A DNA stretch of 39,866 nucleotides from Phocaeicola sp. GTDB lineage: Bacteria; Bacteroidota; Bacteroidia; Bacteroidales; Bacteroidaceae. Under the pieces are notes generated by a model. It searched no databases, was not told where the DNA came from, and saw only the letters and a program-made list of their open reading frames with translations. The stretch spans positions 1-39,866 of the forward strand of contig JARIAN010000115.1 in assembly GCA_029257865.1 (NCBI GenBank), written 5' to 3'. Shown in pieces: positions 16,977 through 25,360 of the stretch; the stretch's first letter is position 1; every line of letters starts with the position of its first letter. The translations under genes were made by a program, and so were the position numbers.

Positions 16977-18215
16977 TTATTTATCAAAATTAACCAATAA
17001 ACGGCGGCTCAAAAAACGTACCGGATACCATACAGACATAAAGCCGACAACCAAAACAGTGATAAACACCAGCAAGACATCTGAAAAATGCACACTGACC
17101 GGATAAGCATCTACTACAAAACTGCCCGATGAACCTAAAGATATAAATCCGTACTCTTGTTGCAGCCAGCACAGCAACAATCCGCCCAACACTCCAATTG
17201 AAGCTCCAAAGAAAGTAATCATACGCCCCTCGAAAAGGAATATGCGGATAATCTGACGGTCGGACGCTCCCAGGTTCCTCAATGTCACCACATCCTCTCG
17301 CTTGTCAATGATAAGCATAGAAAGAGAGCCTATCACATTAAAGCAAGCTATCAATAAAATAAAAGTAAGAAACAAATAGGAAATCAATTTCTCTATTTCC
17401 ATGATGCGGTAAGTATCCGCCTGCTGCTCATAACGATTCTGAACCTTAAAATCATCGCCTAATATGGTTTGTATTTTCTTTTTCAGCACCGCAATATCGC
17501 TGTCAGCACGAAATTTTAAATTTAATGCGCTGGCCTCTGTTGTGTAACGAAACAACTTTCGTGCAAACTGAATAGATGTCAATATATAAGAGGCATCGTA
17601 TTTTTCCTGATTGACAGCAAACACTAATCCAGAAGAAAACAAATTTCCCGTAGAAAAACTGGCAGCAGGATTAGCCAAATTAACTTTTGCCCCGCGTCGC
17701 GGCGCATAAATCTCCAAAGGGTCCAAAAACCGAATGCCAGTCCCCAAAGTGGAAGTCAACTGAATTCCGGGAATCGCATAATGAGCCACTTCATCATGAA
17801 GGCGTAACTTCCCACTCCCATAAAGAATACTGTCTATAGGAGTCAGGCGGTCAAAATTATCTTCCACCCCTTTCAGTATGGCCATAGCTTGCCGCCCTTT
17901 GTATTGCACCATGACATTATCCTCGAGCGAAGCAGAACTGACCTCCACTTCCGGCAAGCCACACACTTCAAATATTCGCTTGTCCTTGGTATCAAACACT
18001 TTGCCTTGCACTGCCGTCACCTTCAATTCTGGGTCAAATGCTGTAAAGAAAGTTGCTACCAAGTCTTGAAAGCCATTAAAAACAGAAAGCGTACATACTA
18101 ACGCCAGAGTAGCAAAAGCTACTCCACAAACAGAGATGGCTGAAATCACATTGATGGCATGATGCGACTTTCGAGAAAACAGATAACGACGCGCAATATA
18201 AAAAGGAAAATTCAT
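16977..18215 (-). CDS. LolC/LolE-like ABC transporter permease (FtsX/MacB family)
   Basis: An inner-membrane protein of 412 residues when started at the ATG at 18215 (MNFPFYIARRYLFSRK, the standard opening of this family). The upstream extension of the frame to 18278 is unlikely. A first membrane helix lies at about 20-45 (INVISAISVCGVAFATLALV). A large periplasmic MacB_PCD-like domain follows, then three helices in the C-terminal FtsX domain (YLFLTFILLIACFNVIGSLS onward, ending in VGFMSVWYPVRFLSRR). Relatives extract lipoproteins with LolD; no ATPase gene is adjacent here. It is the last gene of the aroQ-pyk-MTase-rbfA run, 105 bp after rbfA. Confidence 0.9.
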   Translation of the reverse strand: MNFPFYIARRYLFSRKSHHAINVISAISVCGVAFATLALVCTLSVFNGFQDLVATFFTAFDPELKVTAVQGKVFDTKDKRIFEVCGLPEVEVSSASLEDNVMVQYKGRQAMAILKGVEDNFDRLTPIDSILYGSGKLRLHDEVAHYAIPGIQLTSTLGTGIRFLDPLEIYAPRRGAKVNLANPAASFSTGNLFSSGLVFAVNQEKYDASYILTSIQFARKLFRYTTEASALNLKFRADSDIAVLKKKIQTILGDDFKVQNRYEQQADTYRIMEIEKLISYLFLTFILLIACFNVIGSLSMLIIDKREDVVTLRNLGASDRQIIRIFLFEGRMITFFGASIGVLGGLLLCWLQQEYGFISLGSSGSFVVDAYPVSVHFSDVLLVFITVLVVGFMSVWYPVRFLSRRLLVNFDK

Positions 18216-18320
18216 AATGACAACAAATACATTAAGATATAAAAATAAAGAAGCACACCGATGGTCTGTATTCCACAAACCGCCTATGTGCTCCTGCTAT
18301 ATTATAAAAGACGACTTTTA

Positions 18321-18656
18321 TTATTTTTTCAGCAACTCATCAATATGCGCTGCATAATCTAGTGAATCATCCACAAAGAACTTGAGTTCCGGAATGATAC
18401 GCAACTGATGACGAACACGATTTCCTAATTCAAAACGAATAGATTTCATGTTATCATTGATATTCTTCACAATCTCTTCACCTCTTTCAGAAGGGAATAC
18501 ACTAAGATATACACGGGCATAGCTCATGTCTGGACTGATGCGCACAATGCTTACAGATACCAACACGCCGGACATCGACTTAGTCTGAAGCAAAAAGATT
18601 TCACTCAGTTCTTTCTGAATGAGACGTGCAATCTTGTTTTGTCTGGTTGTTTCCAT
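18321..18656 (-). CDS. rbfA: Ribosome-binding factor A
   Basis: A 111-residue KH-fold factor for 30S maturation. Recognisable features are the N-terminal RQNKIARLIQKELSEIF, the central VSIVRISPDMSYARVYLSVF, and the C-terminal LRIIPELKFFVDDSLDYAAH. The length is typical. It is followed by the LolC/E-like permease and preceded by an O-methyltransferase 18 bp away, an order common in Bacteroides. Confidence 0.95.
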   Translation of the reverse strand: METTRQNKIARLIQKELSEIFLLQTKSMSGVLVSVSIVRISPDMSYARVYLSVFPSERGEEIVKNINDNMKSIRFELGNRVRHQLRIIPELKFFVDDSLDYAAHIDELLKK

Positions 18657-18674
18657 AATTTCTTTTTTATAATG

Positions 18675-19316
18675 TTATTTTTTCCGGATAATAGTCAATC
18701 CGTCGCGCAAAGGAAGTATCACTTTCTCCACACGACTATCCTCTGCCACCAAATCATTAAAATGCTTGATGCCTAAAGTCTGTGTATCAGACTGTGAAGT
18801 ATGAGCCTCCAGTACGTGTCCATCCCATAATGTATTGTCGGCTATGATATAGCCCCCTGGAGTCATTTTCTGAAGAATCACCTCATAATACTCTACATAA
18901 TGGCGCTTGTTGCCATCCATGAAAGCCAAATCGAAATGAATATCCATCTGGGGCACTATTTGAAGCGCATCACCGATATAAAAACGTATCTTATCGGCAT
19001 AAGGAGAATTTTCCAGCCACGGACGGGTAAAGTCCTCCTGCTCATCATTGATTTCAAACGTATGAAGCAAAGCTCCTTCTTCTAACCCTTCGGCCAAACA
19101 TAAAGCCGAATATCCACTGTAAGTACCAATCTCAAGCACCTGACGAGGACGGATCATCTGTACAAACATCTTAAGCATTCGTCCCTGAAGATGCCCTGAA
19201 GCCATACGCGGACGCAGCAACTTAACATGAGTAGCACGATAAAGCGCCTTCAAATAATCATTTTCAGGATCTATATGACGTAGGATATAATCATCCAATG
19301 CATCGGTTTCTTTCAT
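18675..19316 (-). CDS. SAM-dependent O-methyltransferase (CCoAOMT-like/YrrM type)
   Basis: A 213-residue cytoplasmic enzyme. The SAM motif is VLEIGTYSGYSALCLAEGL (about 60-78), the acidic adenine contact TFEIND follows, and the metal/substrate motif is DLAFMDGNKRHYVEYYE with DNTLWDG downstream. The natural substrate is unknown. It is 18 bp from rbfA and 95 bp after pyk, with a hairpin in that gap. Confidence 0.92.
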   Translation of the reverse strand: MKETDALDDYILRHIDPENDYLKALYRATHVKLLRPRMASGHLQGRMLKMFVQMIRPRQVLEIGTYSGYSALCLAEGLEEGALLHTFEINDEQEDFTRPWLENSPYADKIRFYIGDALQIVPQMDIHFDLAFMDGNKRHYVEYYEVILQKMTPGGYIIADNTLWDGHVLEAHTSQSDTQTLGIKHFNDLVAEDSRVEKVILPLRDGLTIIRKK

Positions 19317-19342
19317 CAGGAAAAGTATCTATCATAAAAACA

Positions 19343-19392
19343 ATGCAGAAAATGAAAGTGGGCGATAAAAAGCCATCTTTCATTTCCTGCAT
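19343..19392. terminator. Hairpin between pyk and the O-methyltransferase gene
   Basis: Sixteen-base arms (ATGCAGAAAATGAAAG at 19343-19358, CTTTCATTTCCTGCAT at 19377-19392, one mismatch) enclose an 18-nt loop. A U-run follows on the minus strand (TGTTTTTATG), and T-rich sequence also follows on the plus strand. It probably terminates or attenuates pyk transcripts ahead of the O-methyltransferase gene. Confidence 0.7.
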
Positions 19393-19411
19393 CCTTTTTA
19401 TCTGTTATTTA

Positions 19412-20872
19412 TTAAAGATAGCGGTTGCGGTTTGGCAATTCATATTCACCAGCATTCTCTAATACATCATTCACCTGGTTGATTTCAAGGAATGAAGTAT
19501 GAGTGCCTTTCTTACCACCACTCAAATAAGCCACCATATCTTGAGGAGAAAGAACTCCATCACCCATCAACTTGCGCAACGCAGTGAAATAATATTCTTG
19601 ACCGCTGGCTTTTTCGGGCATATACATCGCTTCTACGCCATACGACAAAGCAAGATGACGCATAGTCTTTTCTTTATAGCAAACTGCTAACACTGGATAT
19701 TTTCCACGGAATGCAGCCAGGCTACGAGCAGTAAGACCACTGAAACAATCTGTGATAATGGCACGGATAGGCATCAAAGTGGTAGCACGAACAGCCTGTT
19801 TAGCCAAGAATGAAGTTACATCTGTATTTTCTGGATTCAAAGGAATCTGGATATCATTTTCTTCCATCTTATCTTTTTCAGCCTGAGCAGCCACCTTAGC
19901 CATTGTCTTCACAGCTTCTACCGGATATTTACCATAAGCAGTTTCACCACTCAACATCAAGGCATCAGTACGATAGTAAATAGCATTGGCAATATCAGTA
20001 ACCTCCGCACGGGTAGGACGAGGGTTATTAATCATAGTATGCAACATCTGGGTAGCTACGATAACCGGCTTTCTAGCCAAAATACATTTCTTTATCAAAG
20101 CACGCTGAATACCTGGAATACGTTCCTGAGGAACTTCAATACCCAAGTCACCACGAGCTACCATTACACCATCGGCAACTTCAAGAATTTCGTCGATGTT
20201 GTCCACACCTTCCTGATTTTCAATTTTAGCAATAATCTTAATATCACTATGATGAGCATCTAGTATGGCACGAATATCCAATACATCCTGCTTATTACGA
20301 ACAAATGAGTGAGCAATAAAATCGATATCTTTTTCTATTGCATAAAGAATATTGTTACGGTCTTTTTCTGTCAAAGAAGGTAAGTTGATACGTACCCCAG
20401 GAACATTCACACTTTTACGGCTACCCAAAGTGGCATCATTGCATACAACACAATAAAGAATATTGTCTTTCTTCTCTACCACTTTCAATTCCAATTCACC
20501 ATCATCAATCAATACACGAGAATCAACTGCAAGGTCATGTACAAAATTCACATAAGTTACAGCAATACACTCACGAGTGGTTTCCTGTTCAGGATTGCCT
20601 ACAATCTGAACTTTATCACCTGTTTTAAAATCAATCGGACCTTCTGCGCTAGCTGTAGTACGAACCTCAGGACCTTTAGTATCCATCAAAATACCAATAC
20701 GATTTGAAACTTCACGTACATTAGCAATTAATTTTTCGAATCCTTCACGACTAGCATGAGCAGTATTCATACGCACCACATTCATACCAGCATTAAAAAG
20801 GTCTCTGATAAAATCTACCTCACAGCGCAAATCCGAAATGGACGCTACGATTTTTGTTTGTTTGAGCATCAT
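19412..20872 (-). CDS. pyk: Pyruvate kinase
   Basis: A 486-residue glycolytic enzyme converting PEP + ADP to pyruvate + ATP. The N-terminal opening is KQTKIVASISDLRCEVDFI. The catalytic barrel carries the K+/Mg region GVRINLPSLTEKD and the signature KIENQEGVDNIDEIL, with the MVARGDLGIEVP substrate loop. A C-terminal allosteric domain is present (about 350-480). The first two codons are both ATG. It follows aroQ by 20 bp and is probably co-transcribed with it. A hairpin lies just after the stop. Confidence 0.97.
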   Translation of the reverse strand: MMLKQTKIVASISDLRCEVDFIRDLFNAGMNVVRMNTAHASREGFEKLIANVREVSNRIGILMDTKGPEVRTTASAEGPIDFKTGDKVQIVGNPEQETTRECIAVTYVNFVHDLAVDSRVLIDDGELELKVVEKKDNILYCVVCNDATLGSRKSVNVPGVRINLPSLTEKDRNNILYAIEKDIDFIAHSFVRNKQDVLDIRAILDAHHSDIKIIAKIENQEGVDNIDEILEVADGVMVARGDLGIEVPQERIPGIQRALIKKCILARKPVIVATQMLHTMINNPRPTRAEVTDIANAIYYRTDALMLSGETAYGKYPVEAVKTMAKVAAQAEKDKMEENDIQIPLNPENTDVTSFLAKQAVRATTLMPIRAIITDCFSGLTARSLAAFRGKYPVLAVCYKEKTMRHLALSYGVEAMYMPEKASGQEYYFTALRKLMGDGVLSPQDMVAYLSGGKKGTHTSFLEINQVNDVLENAGEYELPNRNRYL

Positions 20873-20892
20873 ATTATTTATATTAACTGAAT

Positions 20893-21327
20893 TTATTTTC
20901 CAATCTGTAAAAGAGCTTCAATCCCTAAGCGGTAAGAATCTAAGCCAAAACCACAAATCACCCCAACACATGCACAAGATATCATCGAATGATGCCTGAA
21001 TTCTTCACGTGTATGCACATTCGAAATATGTACTTCAACCACCGGAGAAGTCACTGCACGAATAGCATCCTGAAGAGCAATGGAGGTATGTGTATAAGCT
21101 CCGGCATTTAATACAATCCCATCACACGAAAATCCTACCTCATGTATCTTATCCAATAGATACCCCTCTACATTTGACTGATAATAATCAATTTCCAATT
21201 CAGGATATTTTTCTCTTAACTCCACCAAATAATCATCAAAAGAAACGGCTCCATATATTGATGGTTCTCGCTTACCCAGCAAATTGATATTGGGGCCATT
21301 GATAATTTGTATTATTCTCTTTTTCAT
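20893..21327 (-). CDS. aroQ: Type II 3-dehydroquinate dehydratase
   Basis: A 144-residue shikimate-pathway enzyme. The start at 21327 (MKKRIIQIINGPNINLLG) is the family start; the open frame upstream to 21432 lies across the divergent promoters and is not coding. The active-site loop LLGKREPSIYG, the stretch LNAGAYTHTSIALQDAI and VEVHISNVHTREEFRHHS (catalytic His region) are all present. It is divergent from the XerD-like gene with 57 bp between start codons. Confidence 0.96.
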   Translation of the reverse strand: MKKRIIQIINGPNINLLGKREPSIYGAVSFDDYLVELREKYPELEIDYYQSNVEGYLLDKIHEVGFSCDGIVLNAGAYTHTSIALQDAIRAVTSPVVEVHISNVHTREEFRHHSMISCACVGVICGFGLDSYRLGIEALLQIGK

Positions 21328-21344
21328 CCAAACAAAATATTTAA

Positions 21345-21374
21345 TACATTTGTTGAAAATTTGGGACAAAGATA
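21345..21374. promoter_or_regulatory. Overlapping divergent promoters for aroQ and the XerD-like gene
   Basis: Within 57 bp there is TACATTTG on the plus strand (21345-21352, upstream of the recombinase gene) and TATCTTTG on the minus strand (21374-21367, upstream of aroQ). Both match TAnnTTTG. The two -7 boxes are 14 bp apart, so the two polymerases would exclude each other. Confidence 0.6.
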
Positions 21375-21384
21375 CGAAAAAAGA

Positions 21385-22299
21385 ATGAAAAATCACGAGA
21401 AATGCAATAAGATAATAATAAAGTATAGACAATATTTAAAGTTAGAAAAAGGATTGTCTGATAATACTGTAGATGCATACCTCACCGACTTGGATAAATT
21501 GTTGGCCTACCTTACTTTAGAAGACAAAGACATTACAGAAGTAAAGCTCACTGATTTAGAATACTTTTCCGCCGGATTACATGATATTGGGATACACCCA
21601 CGCTCACAGGCTCGAATTTTATCGGGCGTACGCTCCTTTTACCGTTATTTAACACTGGAGGACTACATCAAACAAGACCCTTGCGAACTACTGGAATCTC
21701 CTCGTTTAGGCAAGCACCTCCCCGATGTACTTACTGTTGAAGAAATAGACCGCCTGATAGGACTAATAGACCGGAGCACCAACGAGGGTCAAAGAAACTG
21801 TGCCATCTTGGAAACTTTATATAGCTGCGGGCTGCGAGTTTCTGAATTGTGCAACTTAAAGTTTTCCGACTTATACCTTAACGAAGGCTTCATAAAAGTC
21901 ACGGGAAAAGGTGACAAGCAGCGCTTGGTCCCAATCTCCCCACGAGCCATCAGCGAACTTAAAAACTATTTCATGACAAGAGGGGAACATCTCGTCAAAC
22001 CAGAATACGAAGACTATGTCTTTATTAGCCGATTCGGAAAAAACATTTCCCGAATCATGGTTTTCCACATCATAAAAGAACTCGCCGTCAAAGCAGGAAT
22101 AAAGAAGACAATCAGCCCGCACACTTTTCGCCATTCCTTTGCTACACATCTCCTTGAAGGAGGAGCAAACCTACGTGCCATTCAATGCATGTTAGGACAT
22201 GAGAGCATAGGAACCACAGAAATTTACATGCATATTGACCGCTCCTTGCTAAGGAAAGAAATCATAGAACATCATCCTAGAAATCAAAGAAGAGACTAA
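21385..22299 (+). CDS. xerD: XerD-like tyrosine recombinase
   Basis: A 304-residue site-specific recombinase of XerC/D size. An N-terminal SAM-like core-binding domain covers about 8-95 and the catalytic domain about 110-300. The full catalytic set is seen: R151 (YSCGLRVSELC), K175 (TGKGDKQR), H246 and R249 (HTFRH), H272 (LGHESIGTT) and Y281 (EIYMHID). The start at 21385 follows the promoter box; the longer frame would begin inside aroQ. The position beside aroQ with no mobile genes nearby, and the lack of tails, favour a housekeeping chromosome-dimer-resolution role over phage integration. Confidence 0.9.
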   Translation: MKNHEKCNKIIIKYRQYLKLEKGLSDNTVDAYLTDLDKLLAYLTLEDKDITEVKLTDLEYFSAGLHDIGIHPRSQARILSGVRSFYRYLTLEDYIKQDPCELLESPRLGKHLPDVLTVEEIDRLIGLIDRSTNEGQRNCAILETLYSCGLRVSELCNLKFSDLYLNEGFIKVTGKGDKQRLVPISPRAISELKNYFMTRGEHLVKPEYEDYVFISRFGKNISRIMVFHIIKELAVKAGIKKTISPHTFRHSFATHLLEGGANLRAIQCMLGHESIGTTEIYMHIDRSLLRKEIIEHHPRNQRRD

Positions 22300-22389
22300 A
22301 AAATACACAAACCGAACATTCCACTTCATTTTTTCGCATCCATCAAGGAAAAAAACAGGGAAATCATTAACACTTAATGTAGTTTTTCT

Positions 22390-22397
22390 TATCTTTG
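22390..22397 (+). promoter_or_regulatory. -7 box of the OmpA/TPR lipoprotein gene
   Basis: TATCTTTG matches TAnnTTTG and would give a leader of about 55 nt. The -33 region is AT-rich without an exact TTTG. Confidence 0.55.
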
Positions 22398-22460
22398 CCA
22401 CAAATAATTAATTTCAATAATCGAATTGTATAATTTATTATAAACTTAATATTAAAGACC

Positions 22461-24137
22461 ATGATTAAAAAGTTGTATTTGCCTTTAGTGGCATTATTAG
22501 TCCTTACTTTCTCTTCATGTAAGAAAATGGGCGAATTGTCTGCTGACTATTTCACAACAAATCCTGAAGTTTTGGAAGCTGTTGGAGGTAAGGTTCCTGT
22601 AACTATTACAGGTAAATTCCCTGAAAAATACTTCAAAAAGAATGCTGTTGTAGAAGTTACTCCAGTACTAAGATGGGAAGGTGGCGAAGCTAAAGGTCAG
22701 CCTGCTACATTCCAAGGTGAAAAAGTACAAGGCAATGATCAGACTATTATGTACAAAGCCGGTGGTACCTACACGATGAAAGTTTCTTTCAACTATGTAC
22801 CTGAAATGGCTAAATCTGAACTTTATTTGGATTTCAAAATTAAAAGTGGTAAAAAGACATATACTATCCCTTCTGTAAAAATCGCAGACGGTGTAATCGC
22901 AACTTCTGAATTGCCTACTGTAAACTCTGCTAATGCTGCTTTAGCTCCAGATGCATTCCAGAGAGTTATCAAACAGGCTAAAGAAGCTCAGATTATGTTC
23001 TTGATTCAGCAGGCTAACCTTCGCGCTAGCGAATTGAAATCAGCTGAACTGAAAGATTTCCACAAACAGGTAGTAACTGTAGCTGGCGATTCTAAGAACT
23101 ACAAACTGAACAACATTGAAATTTCTGCTTATGCTTCTCCTGATGGTGGTGTAGAATTGAACTCTACTTTGGCTAACAACCGTCAGAACAACACTGCTAA
23201 ATACATGAACCAGCAGTTGAAGAAAGGCAAAATCAATACAAACGTAGATACTGAATATACTGCTCAGGACTGGGATGGCTTCCAAGAATTGGTTTCTAAA
23301 TCTAACATCCAGGACAAAGAATTAATCTTGCGCGTATTGTCTATGTATACTGATGCTGAACAACGTGAAGCTGAAATCAAAAACATTTCTTCTGTTTACA
23401 AAACTTTGGCTGACGAAATCTTGCCTCAGTTGCGTCGCGCTCGCTTGACTGCTAATTATGATGTAATTGGCCGTAGCGATGAAGAAATCAACGAAGCATT
23501 CGATACAGACGCTAAAGCATTAAGCATCGACGAAATCTTGTATGCTGCAACTTTGACAGACGACCAGGCTCGTCAGAAAGCAATCTACAACAAAGCTATC
23601 GAATTGTATCCTGCTGACTACCGTGCATACAACAACTTGGGTATGATGGCTTATGCTGAAGGTGACCAAGCTACTGCTGAAAAATATTTCAAACAAGCTG
23701 CCAGCAAGCAGTCTGATGCTGCAGAAGCTAACACTAATCTTGGTTTGATTGAATTGGCTAAGGGCAATGTAGCAAACGCTGAAACTTACTTGAGCAAATC
23801 TACTGGTGCAAACACTGCTGACGAAGCTTTGGGTAACTTGTATATCAAACAAGGACAGTATGACCGCGCTGTTACTGCATTCGGTGATACTAAATCTAAC
23901 TCTGCTGCTCTGGCTCAAATCTTAGCTAAAGATTACAACAAAGCTAAAAACACTTTGAACTCAGTGAAAAATCCTGATGCTTACACAGACTATCTGATGG
24001 CTATCGTTGGTGCTAGAACTAACAATGCAAACTTGGTAAAATCAAGCATGCAGAAAGTAGCTCAGAAAGATGCTACATTGGCTGCCAAAGCTCAGAACGA
24101 CCGCGAATTTGCTAAATATGCAAATGAAATCAAGTAA
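22461..24137 (+). CDS. Abundant outer-membrane lipoprotein with OmpA-like and TPR domains
   Basis: A 558-residue lipoprotein (signal ending LTFSSC, Cys20, then KK). An N-terminal beta-rich region covers about 30-150. An OmpA-like domain lies at about 165-265, with the peptidoglycan-binding style motif ASPDGGVELNSTLANNRQ. A helical linker is followed by TPR repeats at about 385-480 (for example AYNNLGMMAYAEGDQATAEKYFKQAA). Codon choice is strikingly uniform (GCT, GAA, AAA, TTG, AAC), unlike its neighbours, as for a very highly expressed gene. It has its own promoter box and a strong terminator. The likely role is envelope anchoring or scaffolding; the partner is unknown. Confidence 0.85.
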   Translation: MIKKLYLPLVALLVLTFSSCKKMGELSADYFTTNPEVLEAVGGKVPVTITGKFPEKYFKKNAVVEVTPVLRWEGGEAKGQPATFQGEKVQGNDQTIMYKAGGTYTMKVSFNYVPEMAKSELYLDFKIKSGKKTYTIPSVKIADGVIATSELPTVNSANAALAPDAFQRVIKQAKEAQIMFLIQQANLRASELKSAELKDFHKQVVTVAGDSKNYKLNNIEISAYASPDGGVELNSTLANNRQNNTAKYMNQQLKKGKINTNVDTEYTAQDWDGFQELVSKSNIQDKELILRVLSMYTDAEQREAEIKNISSVYKTLADEILPQLRRARLTANYDVIGRSDEEINEAFDTDAKALSIDEILYAATLTDDQARQKAIYNKAIELYPADYRAYNNLGMMAYAEGDQATAEKYFKQAASKQSDAAEANTNLGLIELAKGNVANAETYLSKSTGANTADEALGNLYIKQGQYDRAVTAFGDTKSNSAALAQILAKDYNKAKNTLNSVKNPDAYTDYLMAIVGARTNNANLVKSSMQKVAQKDATLAAKAQNDREFAKYANEIK

Positions 24138-24170
24138 TTTCCACTTGATTATCTGATAATATAAAAAAGG

Positions 24171-24200
24171 AGCCGGGAACTAATCTTCCCGGCTTTTTTT
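24171..24200 (+). terminator. Intrinsic terminator of the OmpA/TPR lipoprotein gene
   Basis: The perfect 9-base G/C-rich stem AGCCGGGAA/TTCCCGGCT with a 6-nt loop is followed by seven T. It lies 33 bp past the stop. Confidence 0.95.
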
Positions 24201-24306
24201 ATACCCCTACCCATCAAATACTTTTCAATCCACAAAAGAATAAGCTCCAAAGAATAAGGGGATTGAAATAATTTATGTATTTTCGCAAAAAGAATTTATT
24301 AATCAC

Positions 24307-25311
24307 ATGAACAGACTGTTTTTCTTATTACTCACTGTTATTGGCTTCGCCGGATGCCAAAACAATTCAAGTTTCAAACTCCAAGCTGAATTAGAAGATA
24401 TCAAATCGGATACCTTATGGCTCATCTACGACAGTCCTTCATTCAAAATAGATACTATCTATCCCAAAAAAGGAGAGTTTACTTACCAGATACAAACAGA
24501 TACACTCAACTTATGCAGGCTCTTATCGCCACAGGGAAAGTATATACCCATCTTTGCCAAACAAGGATGGAATGTAAAACTCAAAGGTTCCTTCAATAGT
24601 CCTAATATAAAAGGAGATGGAGAAAACAAATTATATGCAGATTTCCTTCAATCAATAGCCGATAAGCAAGAAGATAAAGCCGCTTGCAAACTACAGGCGG
24701 AAAAATTCATCAAAGAACATCCCCAATCGTATGTCTCTGCATATATCGCATACGATTTCTTCATACAAGACCCTGAAGAAACAGAAGAAAAAAAACAAGC
24801 TATCATAGCTCCATTGGAGGGGGGAATCAAGGACAGCTATATACTGAGATTCCCTAGTAAAAGCTTCCCAAAAACAAAAACAATCAACAATAACTATATC
24901 AACTACTTTTCGTGCAAAAACAGAACAGGGGAATACATCTCATGGAGTTCAGATAAAGAGGATTATACTTTAATCAACTTTTGGGCCAGTTGGGACAAGA
25001 AAAGTATTACACAAAGAGATTCTCTTGCCCACCACATTCAATCACTCCCTAAAAAAAGTCTGAGAGTTTTAAACATCTCTCTTGACTATGACAAAAAAGA
25101 GTGGGAAAATGCCTGCAAGGAAGAAAACTCTCAATGGATAGAAACCTGTGACTTTAAAGCATGGAGCAACCAAGTTATCCAACAAAACAACATCAAAAGA
25201 CTTCCATCCAATATTTTAGTAGATAAAAACAGGAAAATAATCGCTACAAATCTATTTGGAAAGGAATTGTATGATAAAATGATGCAGCTAACCTCTAAAA
25301 ACAAGAAGTAA
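24307..25311 (+). CDS. Thioredoxin-fold lipoprotein lacking the CXXC active site
   Basis: A 334-residue lipoprotein (signal ending GFAGC, Cys17). A DUF4369-like beta-domain covers about 23-110, a helical linker about 110-205, and a TlpA/thioredoxin-like domain about 208-330. Where the WCxxC motif belongs the sequence reads WASWDKKS (226-233), so both redox cysteines are gone. The cis-proline segment KRLPSNILVD (P300) and the fold's beta-strand pattern (YTLINFWASW, LRVLNISLD) remain. It therefore should not act as a disulfide reductase and may bind a ligand or partner instead. It is 49 bp from the ComM-like gene, possibly in one unit with it. It is distantly similar in layout to the 15738-16901 protein. 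Confidence 0.82.
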   Translation: MNRLFFLLLTVIGFAGCQNNSSFKLQAELEDIKSDTLWLIYDSPSFKIDTIYPKKGEFTYQIQTDTLNLCRLLSPQGKYIPIFAKQGWNVKLKGSFNSPNIKGDGENKLYADFLQSIADKQEDKAACKLQAEKFIKEHPQSYVSAYIAYDFFIQDPEETEEKKQAIIAPLEGGIKDSYILRFPSKSFPKTKTINNNYINYFSCKNRTGEYISWSSDKEDYTLINFWASWDKKSITQRDSLAHHIQSLPKKSLRVLNISLDYDKKEWENACKEENSQWIETCDFKAWSNQVIQQNNIKRLPSNILVDKNRKIIATNLFGKELYDKMMQLTSKNKK

Positions 25312-25360
25312 GCCACACATTATCCATCCACACATGGAACAACCTTAAAAAATATATCTA

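Noticed and set aside
18216-18278. Longer start for the LolC/E-like permease
   Set aside because: The family opening MNFPFYIARRYLFSRK begins at 18215; the upstream residues fit nothing.
21328-21432. N-terminal hydrophobic extension of AroQ
   Set aside because: The extension crosses the -7 boxes and the start of the divergent recombinase gene; the family starts at MKKRIIQIINGPN.
21385-22299. Phage or integrative-element integrase
   Set aside because: It is XerC/D-sized with all catalytic residues, sits in a housekeeping context, and has no att-like repeats or mobile genes beside it.
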